From assembly GCA_024655885.1 (NCBI GenBank), contig JANLFN010000001.1, forward strand, positions 248,001-312,000: 64,000 nucleotides of DNA, read 5' to 3'. Positions 1 through 8,483 of the stretch are shown piece after piece. The notes beneath the pieces were generated by a model that saw nothing but the letters and a program-made list of their open reading frames with translations, ran no database searches and was not told the origin of the DNA. A program made the position numbers and the translations under genes. This DNA is from Eubacteriales bacterium (GTDB lineage Bacteria; Bacillota; Clostridia; Acetivibrionales; JANLFN01). Numbering within the stretch: position 1 is the first letter of the stretch; each line of letters opens with the position of its first letter.

Positions 1-1569
1 CTCAGGGTCTATCCCCTTCCCGTCGTCCTCAATTTCAATGTATACATACTTGTTTTTGTTATACGCTCTCAATACAAGCCTCCCTGTCTCAGGCTTCCCT
101 TTTGCCAGGCGCTCCTCCGGGCTCTCAATACCGTGATCTGCGGCATTGCGTACCAAATGCACCAGGGGGTCGCTAACCTGTTCAACGATGGTTTTATCAA
201 TTTCGGTACTCTCACCCTCCATAACCAGGTCTATCTTTTTGCGGGTGCTCTGGGCGATATCTCTTACAATCCTGGGCATCTTTTGAAATATGGTCTTTAT
301 TTCCACCATCCTTATGGACATAATGGCGTTCTGAAGTTCATCGGAAATTCTGTTAACGTAATCTCCAACCCGTTTTACCTCCTTGGAAATTTCAGGCAGA
401 TCATACTCAACATTCAACTTTGTGGAAATATGCATAAATGAATTTTTAGCAATTAAGAGCTCTGAAATCATATTCATCATTTTGTCGATTTTTTCCTGGT
501 TCACTCGGATGCTTTGGGTCACGCTACTTTTCGGTTTTGCTTCATCTTTTCTGCCTGCTTCCTGCTTTACCGCTTCCTCAGGCTTTTGCACAACATTGCC
601 GGGCAGGGATTGAACCAGCGCCATATGTTCCGTAATCTTGTCAAGGACACCACTGTCAAGGGATTCATTGAATTCTTCCGAAGAAACGGAGTTTATAAAC
701 AGTCTTGAATAGTCCATTACCGTATAGCTCAGATCCACCAGGCTTTTTTCAAACTTGCAGCCCCTGTCTCTGATCAGGGCCAATAAGCTTTCAAAGGTAT
801 GGACAATCTCTGAAAATTTCTTCAAGCCCGAATAAGCAGGACTTTGAGGGGATAATGCCGCCAGATATATTCCCGTTCCGCCTTTAATGCTGTGAACAGC
901 CCTGAACACCTCATTGATTACTTCCCTGTCATCCCCATTCCGGTCAAGTTCTATCAGCAAGTGATTTTCTATCTGCTCAATATGTTCGGTGCATTCAAGC
1001 AGGAACTGCTCCTTCATTCCTTCGGCCAGGCCTCTCCTAAACTCCTCTGTCTGGAGCACATCCAGTTCAATTTCCTCCTGTGAGGCTTCTCCCGGGTTAC
1101 TGTCTTCAACCTCCTTCTCTTCACACTTTTCACGCGCCTGCTTCAGGCTGTCCAGAACCGGCTCTTCATTCTGCTCACTATCGAAGTCCAGGTATATGGC
1201 GCCGTTTTCCTCAGTAAAGTTCCCTTCCTTTAATTTATTAAACAGTTGGACTATATAGCCATTTAAAAAGTCCACAGACAAAAGCAGGCTGTCAATAAGC
1301 TCGGCATTTACCTTTACCTTTCTCTTCCTTATGGCATCCAGCGTAAACTCCACCTCATGGCTGAGTCTTGTTATACTTGACAGCCCTACAAATGAAGATC
1401 CCCCTTTAATGCTGTGAACTCTTCTAAAAATGTTATTTAATAATTCAGCATCTTCCGAGTGGACTTCAAGCTTCAAAATTTCTTTCTCCAGCCCTTCCAG
1501 GCATTCCATCCACTCATCGATAAACATTTTCACTACATCCATATCTTCTATATAAATCCTACTGCACAT
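1..1569 (-). CDS. cheA: CheA-type chemotaxis histidine kinase, C-terminus beyond the window edge; two N-terminal Hpt domains
   Basis: Open minus frame starting MCSRIYIEDMDVVKMFIDEW; two Hpt motifs (VHSIKGGSSFVGL and VHSIKGGTG); dimerisation helices and N-box-like VRNAADHGIESPEERLAKGKPETG near the window edge. Confidence 0.9.
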   Translation of the reverse strand, partial: MCSRIYIEDMDVVKMFIDEWMECLEGLEKEILKLEVHSEDAELLNNIFRRVHSIKGGSSFVGLSSITRLSHEVEFTLDAIRKRKVKVNAELIDSLLLSVDFLNGYIVQLFNKLKEGNFTEENGAIYLDFDSEQNEEPVLDSLKQAREKCEEKEVEDSNPGEASQEEIELDVLQTEEFRRGLAEGMKEQFLLECTEHIEQIENHLLIELDRNGDDREVINEVFRAVHSIKGGTGIYLAALSPQSPAYSGLKKFSEIVHTFESLLALIRDRGCKFEKSLVDLSYTVMDYSRLFINSVSSEEFNESLDSGVLDKITEHMALVQSLPGNVVQKPEEAVKQEAGRKDEAKPKSSVTQSIRVNQEKIDKMMNMISELLIAKNSFMHISTKLNVEYDLPEISKEVKRVGDYVNRISDELQNAIMSIRMVEIKTIFQKMPRIVRDIAQSTRKKIDLVMEGESTEIDKTIVEQVSDPLVHLVRNAADHGIESPEERLAKGKPETGRLVLRAYNKNKYVYIEIEDDGKGIDPE

Positions 1570-1587
1570 AATTTTCACTCCTTAGCC

Positions 1588-1980
1588 CTAAAGAAGCATT
1601 TTGATGGTTGCAACCAGTTTTCCGGGGTCGGTGGGTTTTACCATATGGATGCCGGAACCCAGTTCTGCTCCGGCGCAGCCGGGTTTATACTCTTCTTCGG
1701 TAGAGACTATGATAATGGGAATATGGATTCCCTGTTCTTGCACATTTCTTATTAATTCATAGCCATCCATTTTGGGCATATTTATATCCGTCACAAGCAG
1801 CTGGTAGTCTCCGGCAAGCAATTTTTCCAGTGCAACCGCGCCATTTTCCGCCGTTCCTACCTGATAGCCAAACATTTTTATAATATAGCTGTGAAAATTT
1901 CTGACCATTTCAGAGTCGTCAACAACCAAGATTTTCTTTTTGCCGTTCTGCTTCATTCCGGTTCCTCCCCCTCCCCTCAC
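1588..1980 (-). CDS. CheY-like single-domain response regulator (likely start at internal MKQNGKKKILVVDD)
   Basis: ILVVDDSEMVRNF, VTDINMPKMDGYE, IIIVSTEEE, HMVKPTDP receiver signature. Confidence 0.9.
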   Translation of the reverse strand: MRGGGGTGMKQNGKKKILVVDDSEMVRNFHSYIIKMFGYQVGTAENGAVALEKLLAGDYQLLVTDINMPKMDGYELIRNVQEQGIHIPIIIVSTEEEYKPGCAGAELGSGIHMVKPTDPGKLVATIKMLL

Positions 1981-2801
1981 TTTGGCCTGGAATATACGAT
2001 GGTATCCCCTATTCTTTGAACCCTGTAGGCCGATGATATTCTCCCCACAGATTCCGAGTGGCCGAGGAATATAAAACCACCGGGATTCAAGGATTTATAA
2101 AAGCTGGATAAGACGCTTCTTCTGGACTCATCATTGAAATATATCAGGCAATTCCGGCAGAATATGAAATCACATCCGTTGATGCTGCCCATTTCATTTT
2201 CATCCATAAGGTTAATCCGCTTGAATGTCACCGGTTTTCTTACATTCAGATTAATCAGGTACTTGTCATGGCGCCTTGTGAAATATTTCTCCAGATATTC
2301 AGGAGGCACGTCCTTCAGGGTTCTGCTCTCATAAAGCCCGATTTTTGCATATTGCAATACCTCTGTGTTGATGTCGGAAGCGAGTATTTGGATTTCCCAT
2401 TTTTCATAGTTTTCCAGCATTTCCTGAAGGATAATGGATAAGGTATAAGGCTCTTCACCGGTAGAGCAAGCCGCACACCATATTTTAATTTTTTTTCTGC
2501 TTTCATTTTCCCTTTCAAATATGGGAAGGACATCCTCCGCGAAGTTGCGCAGCTGTGGGAAATCACGGAAAAAATAGGTTTCATTTACCGTAAGGTCGTT
2601 GATCAACCGGTCAAATTCCGTCGAATCCTCTGCAAATTTCAACATAATGAAGTACTCGTTCAGGCTTTCCATTTCAAGCAGTTCGGCGCGCTTTTCAAGC
2701 CTCTTCTGCACATAATATTTTTTATTATATTCATAATAGATTCCCGTTTTTTTGTATATCAATTTTGTAAACTTATCAAACAGCTCATCTGTCAATACCA
2801 T
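1977..2801 (-). CDS. cheR: CheR-type protein-glutamate methyltransferase
   Basis: NETYFFRD, WCAACSTGEEPYTLSI, ASDINTEVL, CRNCLIYF, LGHSES motifs. Confidence 0.95.
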   Translation of the reverse strand: MVLTDELFDKFTKLIYKKTGIYYEYNKKYYVQKRLEKRAELLEMESLNEYFIMLKFAEDSTEFDRLINDLTVNETYFFRDFPQLRNFAEDVLPIFERENESRKKIKIWCAACSTGEEPYTLSIILQEMLENYEKWEIQILASDINTEVLQYAKIGLYESRTLKDVPPEYLEKYFTRRHDKYLINLNVRKPVTFKRINLMDENEMGSINGCDFIFCRNCLIYFNDESRRSVLSSFYKSLNPGGFIFLGHSESVGRISSAYRVQRIGDTIVYSRPK

Positions 2802-4657
2802 TTCATCACCTCTGTCCCAAGCAAAGCCTCTCTGGCCGCTTCTCTCACCTCATCGCTCCGGTCATCCAGCAAGCTTTTCAGGACATCATTTGCCCCGTTG
2901 GTATGAAACAGGCTCAAGGATTTTACGGCTGCTATTCTGGTTAAGGTGTCACTGCTGCCGGCAGCAGCAATGGCCATACGAAACGCGTTATCATTTTTGA
3001 ATTTGCATAAATTTAGAATGATTTCCATCCTGTTTACCACGTCCCATTCATCTTCATACAGCCTTTCCAGCAGGCGTAAGCTGCGATCATCTATTCTTTT
3101 ATACAATGCTTTAATAGCCCTTTTTCTCACCACCGGGGATGGATCGTTTATCATGGTATTCATAAAACTGTAAAACAGGCTCTCGGAAGAACATTCAACA
3201 ATGCCTATCAACCCTGCCCTGACATTCTCATCCATGCAGTCCATCCTGGAAGTTATGTGCCTCCATCCGATATCGGGATTGAATCTGAATAGGACTTCCA
3301 GGGCTTCTATACCCGCCTCGCCCGAATTACGCCTTACAATTTCTTCAAGCAGCTCCAGGTTTACTTTCCCAGGATGCAAAGTCAGCTTTTGAGCCACAAC
3401 CCTTCTGACTTTCTTGCTCTGATGCTCCAGTTTCGGCAAAAGGAAATTCATGTCCTGAGGCTCAATGGCCCATTTGCTTTTGACGGACGCCACCTCTGCT
3501 TCATCACTAAAATCCGTCAGTTTTTCAAGCAGCACCGCATTCCTGTATGAATCCATCTCAGCTATAATGGAAATGGCCAGTTCAGATATGTCCCGGTATT
3601 GGGAACGGCACAAATCCTCCACAATGCCGTTAAAGCCCCGGATCTGTTTTGCACGTATCAGCTTTAGCCCCAACATCACCAGCTCCGGTTCCTGGCATGC
3701 CAGGATTTCATTTAAAAATCCGGCAGGGAATCCGTCAAGTTTTTGTACCAGATCATGGAGGTTTTCTGTGAAGAACTCCTGTCCCTTATAAAAATCATAT
3801 ATTTCCTTGATATGGCAGAGAAAAAAACCCATCTGCAGCTGGACAAAGGCAGTCAATGAAACAAGCAACTGATCTGAATCTCTATAGTCCCAGTGCTCTT
3901 TGAAAACTCTCTCAAGCTCCAGAGCCACCTCCTCAGGAAGCCTGAGGATCTCATTATTGACAATAAGGCCGCACAGCCCAAAAACCAGATTTGAATCCTC
4001 GATGAGGAAATCCCTTGAGTATTTATACAGGATCAACTCAACATCAGGATATGAGCCTATGGTTCCAAGAGCCCTTACGTAGGTGTTCATTAAAATGTTC
4101 TTTTCCATGGCGGAAATATCCATGGACAGTATTTTTTCCCCAATGACCCCTGAAAGCTCTTTTACCTTCAGTTTTTCAAAGGTTCCTAAAAGAGCATTGA
4201 TAATCCAAAGGCTGTTTGTCTCTTCCAGGACATGCAAAAGCTTGCCCGTGGCCTCTTTATAGGACTGTTCTCCAATAACCTCCAGTGCGGCTTCCACAAC
4301 ATTCTGGTCCGGGTCCTCCAGTGCCGCCAGAGCAATTTCACAGCTATGCTTTCCCTTGATGTGCTTTAGGGCATCCATTGCAAACTTTCGAATGTTCCGA
4401 TCCCTGTCCCGCATTTTTTCTTTTAAAACCGGCAATGCCTTTTCCTCCAGGCAGATGAGCAATTCAATGGCCATATTCCGTATATAGGCGTCTTCTGAAT
4501 AGAGGAGGTGGGCCACAAGTTCCGCCGTGCGTTCGCACTTCATGCTCCCGATTTTTTGGGCAAGCTCCTCTTGCTTATATCTTTCCTTTTCCATCCGCAG
4601 GCTGTGGATGAGACCAGTGAGCTCCTGCTCGTTGAATCTGCTTTCACCGTTATTCAT
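2792..4657 (-). CDS. HEAT-repeat protein (621 aa)
   Basis: Repeating about 30-aa helical pairs, e.g. EDAYIRNMAIELLICLEEKALPVLKEKMRDRDRNIRKFAMDALKHIKG and DPSPVVRKRAIKALYKRIDDRSLRLLERL; overlaps cheR by 10 nt. Confidence 0.85.
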   Translation of the reverse strand: MNNGESRFNEQELTGLIHSLRMEKERYKQEELAQKIGSMKCERTAELVAHLLYSEDAYIRNMAIELLICLEEKALPVLKEKMRDRDRNIRKFAMDALKHIKGKHSCEIALAALEDPDQNVVEAALEVIGEQSYKEATGKLLHVLEETNSLWIINALLGTFEKLKVKELSGVIGEKILSMDISAMEKNILMNTYVRALGTIGSYPDVELILYKYSRDFLIEDSNLVFGLCGLIVNNEILRLPEEVALELERVFKEHWDYRDSDQLLVSLTAFVQLQMGFFLCHIKEIYDFYKGQEFFTENLHDLVQKLDGFPAGFLNEILACQEPELVMLGLKLIRAKQIRGFNGIVEDLCRSQYRDISELAISIIAEMDSYRNAVLLEKLTDFSDEAEVASVKSKWAIEPQDMNFLLPKLEHQSKKVRRVVAQKLTLHPGKVNLELLEEIVRRNSGEAGIEALEVLFRFNPDIGWRHITSRMDCMDENVRAGLIGIVECSSESLFYSFMNTMINDPSPVVRKRAIKALYKRIDDRSLRLLERLYEDEWDVVNRMEIILNLCKFKNDNAFRMAIAAAGSSDTLTRIAAVKSLSLFHTNGANDVLKSLLDDRSDEVREAAREALLGTEVMKWY

Positions 4658-6119
4658 AGTACACTTCCTTTACAACCCTGCTAAGCTTGTGGGAAAATTC
4701 TTCGGACTGGGACATGGCCAGAACTGCATCCAGCTCATTTCCATACACCTTGAACTCCTGAAGGGATCCTATGGAATCAAAAATATTCATGATTCTCCTT
4801 GTATAAGGGCCATCCACTATAACGGCCAGTTCAACATCCTGGGCTTCCAGCCGCCTCTTGATCCCGATCAACTCTTTTATCTCCTTTTCACGGATTATGG
4901 ACAATTCCCTGGTATCAATAAAGACCATTAAGGTGGACGGCTTGTCCATGAATTCAACAAAAGTTTTTAACCTATTGATAAAGCCGTCCTTTTCCGGTTT
5001 GAATGTGGTGAATAAATATTTGCCTCTTATGCGGGCATAGGCCCGTTCGGTTAGTTTCGCTATTTGTGTCCGAATATTGGAGCACTGCCTTTCATCCAGG
5101 CCGAAATTATCCTGGTGAATTTTGGTTATAAGCAAGTTAAGCTGATTAAAATCCTGTACAAATGCATCAATCCTTTTATGGTTTTCTATTCTGTCAAATG
5201 CCCTGTCAGCTTCACGCTGGAAGTCCTGTATGACGGCCAGCGCTTCCTTTGTGGTCTCATATGGGCTTGCCTTTAAAAACAGGGGGTATAGCTTCAACAA
5301 TGCTTTTAATATGATTACGTGCGAAATGCTGTGCGTATGATTAAAATAAACGTCGTTTTCCAGAAGCCTGCTCCGGGACAAATCCACCACATTGATTCTG
5401 TCTACGTAGTTTATGGCAAAGTATGTGTATAATTCCACCTCATCAATATCCGTATCAAGGATGATTTCGAGAGTTTTAACTCCGTCGGCAACGGAGCCCC
5501 CTGAAAAATATTCGTCCGGTACGCTGGAATACACAAGGGACCCGATGTCCCCAACACTTTTCAAAATCATCATGAATACAGGGGATACCATAGGGGCATC
5601 CTCCTCAATGAAGAAGGTTATGTAGTACCTATTTTTCCCTTTTGGTTTTTTATTTAAGAGGGAAGAAATGATTCCGGTGTCAGGCTGCTGGACAACCGCT
5701 TTTTTCTCATCCTTTTTATTCGCCCTGATAAAAGCCCCCACCATTTCATCAATTCTGGATGCGGCATCAACCAGACGGGACATGTCCTCCGGCGTGCCCG
5801 GGTCTCTCTTGTACCCGAGCATCTGCTTAACGGTATCCAGGGCCTGGAAGCAGAGGGATACTACGCTCTGGTCGAACTGTATGGCGTCCTTCCTTGCATA
5901 GTCCAGCATATCCTCCATCTTATGCATCAGATTTCCTATATCCTCAAATCCGGCCATGTGTGAAGATCCTTTAATGGTATGGGCTATTCTGAATAGTTCG
6001 TTTATATCGGCAGCAGAATATTCCATTTCAAGCCTTATGACGCACTCCTCCGCTCTTTGCATCAATTCTTCCGTTTCCTCCAAATAGGTTTCCAGCATTG
6101 TATCCATTAAAATCACCAC
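4650..6119 (-). CDS. Hpt-domain protein with long C-terminal region (possible STAS-like end)
   Basis: N-terminal Hpt: ELFRIAHTIKGSSHMAGFEDIGNLMHKMEDMLDYARK; no HATPase motifs; C-terminus TLMVFIDTRELSIIREKEIKELIGIKRRLEAQDVELAVIVDG...YGNELDAVLAM. Confidence 0.8.
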   Translation of the reverse strand: MVILMDTMLETYLEETEELMQRAEECVIRLEMEYSAADINELFRIAHTIKGSSHMAGFEDIGNLMHKMEDMLDYARKDAIQFDQSVVSLCFQALDTVKQMLGYKRDPGTPEDMSRLVDAASRIDEMVGAFIRANKKDEKKAVVQQPDTGIISSLLNKKPKGKNRYYITFFIEEDAPMVSPVFMMILKSVGDIGSLVYSSVPDEYFSGGSVADGVKTLEIILDTDIDEVELYTYFAINYVDRINVVDLSRSRLLENDVYFNHTHSISHVIILKALLKLYPLFLKASPYETTKEALAVIQDFQREADRAFDRIENHKRIDAFVQDFNQLNLLITKIHQDNFGLDERQCSNIRTQIAKLTERAYARIRGKYLFTTFKPEKDGFINRLKTFVEFMDKPSTLMVFIDTRELSIIREKEIKELIGIKRRLEAQDVELAVIVDGPYTRRIMNIFDSIGSLQEFKVYGNELDAVLAMSQSEEFSHKLSRVVKEVYYE

Positions 6120-6185
6120 CTGGCATCATATATAATGTACTCAAATTTTCACCGTGCCATGGACAAACGGCTATATTCAGGCGAA

Positions 6186-6596
6186 TCATTTGACTATTTG
6201 AACAATGGACTCTCTCCATCTTTCCAGCTTTTGTACCGAATACTCGACGACCTGTATCACATGTTCCACACTTTTAAAAGGCTTAAGTATATAATCGTTG
6301 GCACCAAGCTCAAGGGAGCTTAGGGTTTTATCCATTGTAGAGTATCCGGTCATCATAATCACCTGGGTAAGGGCATCATAGGCTTTTATTTCCCTCAGCA
6401 GGTCAATGCCATCCATTTCAGGCATGACAATATCCGTCAACACAATATGGTATTTGTCCTTTTTCACCTTTTCAAAGGCCTCTGCCGCGCTTTGCGCCGT
6501 ATCCACCGCATAGCCCTCCATCTTCAGATGGTTTTTCAGCGTACAGACAATACCTTCTTCATCATCCACTACCAAAATCTTATATTTTTCCTTCAT
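6186..6596 (-). CDS. Single-domain response regulator
   Basis: ILVVDDEEGIV, VLTDIVMPEMDGIDLL, MMTGYST, YILKPFK. Confidence 0.92.
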   Translation of the reverse strand: MKEKYKILVVDDEEGIVCTLKNHLKMEGYAVDTAQSAAEAFEKVKKDKYHIVLTDIVMPEMDGIDLLREIKAYDALTQVIMMTGYSTMDKTLSSLELGANDYILKPFKSVEHVIQVVEYSVQKLERWRESIVQIVK

Positions 6597-6633
6597 AACA
6601 ACCCTCCGCTGAAATGCTTCCGTCGCCTTTTCA

Positions 6634-7608
6634 TCACGCTTTATGATGTTCCGGCAAAGTAATCATAAACTCTGTTCCCTGATTTCCTTCACTTCGAACC
6701 TCTATATTCCCTCCATGGTCCTTGATGATTCCGTATACAATGGACAACCCAAGCCCCGTACCTCCAGAGGCCTGATTCGTTGTAAAAAAGGGGCTGAATA
6801 TTTTGTTCATATTCTTTTCCGCTATTCCGCAGCCATTATCCTTCACCGTGATTAGCAGCCTGTCATCACCAGCGCTCTTCACCCTTATCTCCACAAGCCC
6901 GTCTCCCTGAAATTTAGATGCTTTGACGGCTGTTATAGAATTTAAAAGCAGATTGACGAAAACTTGCTCCATCTGCTGCCGGGAGCCATGGATGAAAAAT
7001 CTTTCTTTTTCGGTTCTGTTCAAGTAATTTATCTTATTTTCGACAAATTCGTTTTTCACAAGCTTATAAGCTTCAGTAATGCATCCGTTCAGGTCAAAGA
7101 CTTCATAGGTTGCCTTTTCCTGTCTGGCAAAAATTTTCAAACCCCTGACGATATCAATGATTCTGTCCGTCCCCTTATACATGGACTCCAAAACCTTCTC
7201 AAAATCAGCGGTGTAAGCATTTATGCCTTCACTGTCCACAGAGCCGATTTTTTCTGCTATTCTCTTCCAGTATTTTTGCAAAAGCTCAATATTTGCCCTG
7301 ATATAGGTGGTAGGGTTGTTGATCTCGTGAGCCACACCTGCCACCAAAAGGCCCAAAGAAGCCAGTTTTTCAGCTTGGAGCAAAGCTTTCTCCTGCTCTA
7401 TGATTTTCTCTTTTTGCTCCTCATTCTTCTTTTGAAGGTTTTCAATCATCAATGCCATGACACCATGGTCTGTTTCAGCCAGCTCATGGACCAACCGTTC
7501 CAGTTCACCCTGCAGCCTCATGTTTTCCTTCATCAGATATTCAGCCAGCAAATACCACCAAACTATGAATTGATCTTGTTCCCATGTCAATAATTCAACA
7601 ACCCCCAA
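6634..7608 (-). CDS. Soluble histidine kinase, no transmembrane or recognised sensor domain
   Basis: H-box LVAGVAHEINNPTTYI; N/G boxes VFVNLLLNSITAV, KDNGCGI, GGTGLGLSIVYGI; coiled coil N-terminal to H-box. Confidence 0.9.
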   Translation of the reverse strand: MGVVELLTWEQDQFIVWWYLLAEYLMKENMRLQGELERLVHELAETDHGVMALMIENLQKKNEEQKEKIIEQEKALLQAEKLASLGLLVAGVAHEINNPTTYIRANIELLQKYWKRIAEKIGSVDSEGINAYTADFEKVLESMYKGTDRIIDIVRGLKIFARQEKATYEVFDLNGCITEAYKLVKNEFVENKINYLNRTEKERFFIHGSRQQMEQVFVNLLLNSITAVKASKFQGDGLVEIRVKSAGDDRLLITVKDNGCGIAEKNMNKIFSPFFTTNQASGGTGLGLSIVYGIIKDHGGNIEVRSEGNQGTEFMITLPEHHKA

Positions 7609-7653
7609 AATAAAAATGGAAAGATTCTTTATGGAATATCCGGTCAGGGCTGC

Positions 7654-8049
7654 CTACTTCCATTTTATAATGACAACCGTAGTCCCCTTCTCCAGCTCGG
7701 AAGAAATCTTAAAATAATCCATGAGCTTTTTAACGCCCGGTAGCCCAAGCCCCATACCCTTGTCTGTGGAAAAGCCTTCCTTCATGGCGTTTTCAATGCT
7801 TTCGATTCCAGGCCCTTTATCGATAAACGATATGGAGATGCCACGGCTTTTACCGCTTTCCACAGATTCAAAAATGACCCTTCCGCTCTTTGCATATTTG
7901 AATATATTTCTGGAAAGTTCACTCACAGCCGTAACAATGCGGGTCTGATCCACAAGTCCAAAGCCCATGTCCTTTGTAAGTTCTCTAGCTGTTTGCCTTG
8001 CAATCACTATATCCTTTTCATGGAATATCTCAACTACACCTAATATCAT
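7654..8049 (-). CDS. RsbT-like serine kinase (GHKL ATPase)
   Basis: EKDIVIARQTARELTKDMGFGLVDQTRIVTAVSELSRNIFKYA resembles RsbT; G boxes DKGPGI and GMGLGLPGVKKLMD. Confidence 0.88.
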   Translation of the reverse strand: MILGVVEIFHEKDIVIARQTARELTKDMGFGLVDQTRIVTAVSELSRNIFKYAKSGRVIFESVESGKSRGISISFIDKGPGIESIENAMKEGFSTDKGMGLGLPGVKKLMDYFKISSELEKGTTVVIIKWK

Positions 8050-8454
8050 TTAGTCCTCTCCAGACAATTCTGTTACCTCCAGCACTTTTGTGGCATTATA
8101 TTTTTCATATTTATTCAATATCTTCAGTCCGTTATCTACATCGATTGCCGTTTTTACATTCGGCATCTCAAAGCCTAATTCAATTAGCGTTATGGCTATA
8201 TTGGGCTTCATACCGACCAGTATTGCCTGAGCACCAAGCAAGCGCACCATTTTTGTGGTATCCGAAATAACCTTTCCAAGGAATACGTCTATCATATCCA
8301 GTGAAGAGATATCAATGATGACCCCATTGACTCTTGTTTTATATGTTTTATCTAAAATATCGTTCTGCAATTCCAATATGGCCGTATCCGTCAAATCATT
8401 CTGAATGCAGATAATCAGTGTATTTCTTATGACAAGTATAGGTACCTTTTTCAT
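8050..8454 (-). CDS. RsbS-like STAS protein
   Basis: PILVIRNTLIICIQNDL...GVIIDISSLDMIDVFLGKVISDTTKMVRLLGAQAILVGMKPNIAITLIELG; abuts the RsbT-like gene. Confidence 0.88.
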   Translation of the reverse strand: MKKVPILVIRNTLIICIQNDLTDTAILELQNDILDKTYKTRVNGVIIDISSLDMIDVFLGKVISDTTKMVRLLGAQAILVGMKPNIAITLIELGFEMPNVKTAIDVDNGLKILNKYEKYNATKVLEVTELSGED

Positions 8455-8483
8455 ATGACCACTCCAAGCCTTTATTTCATTAT

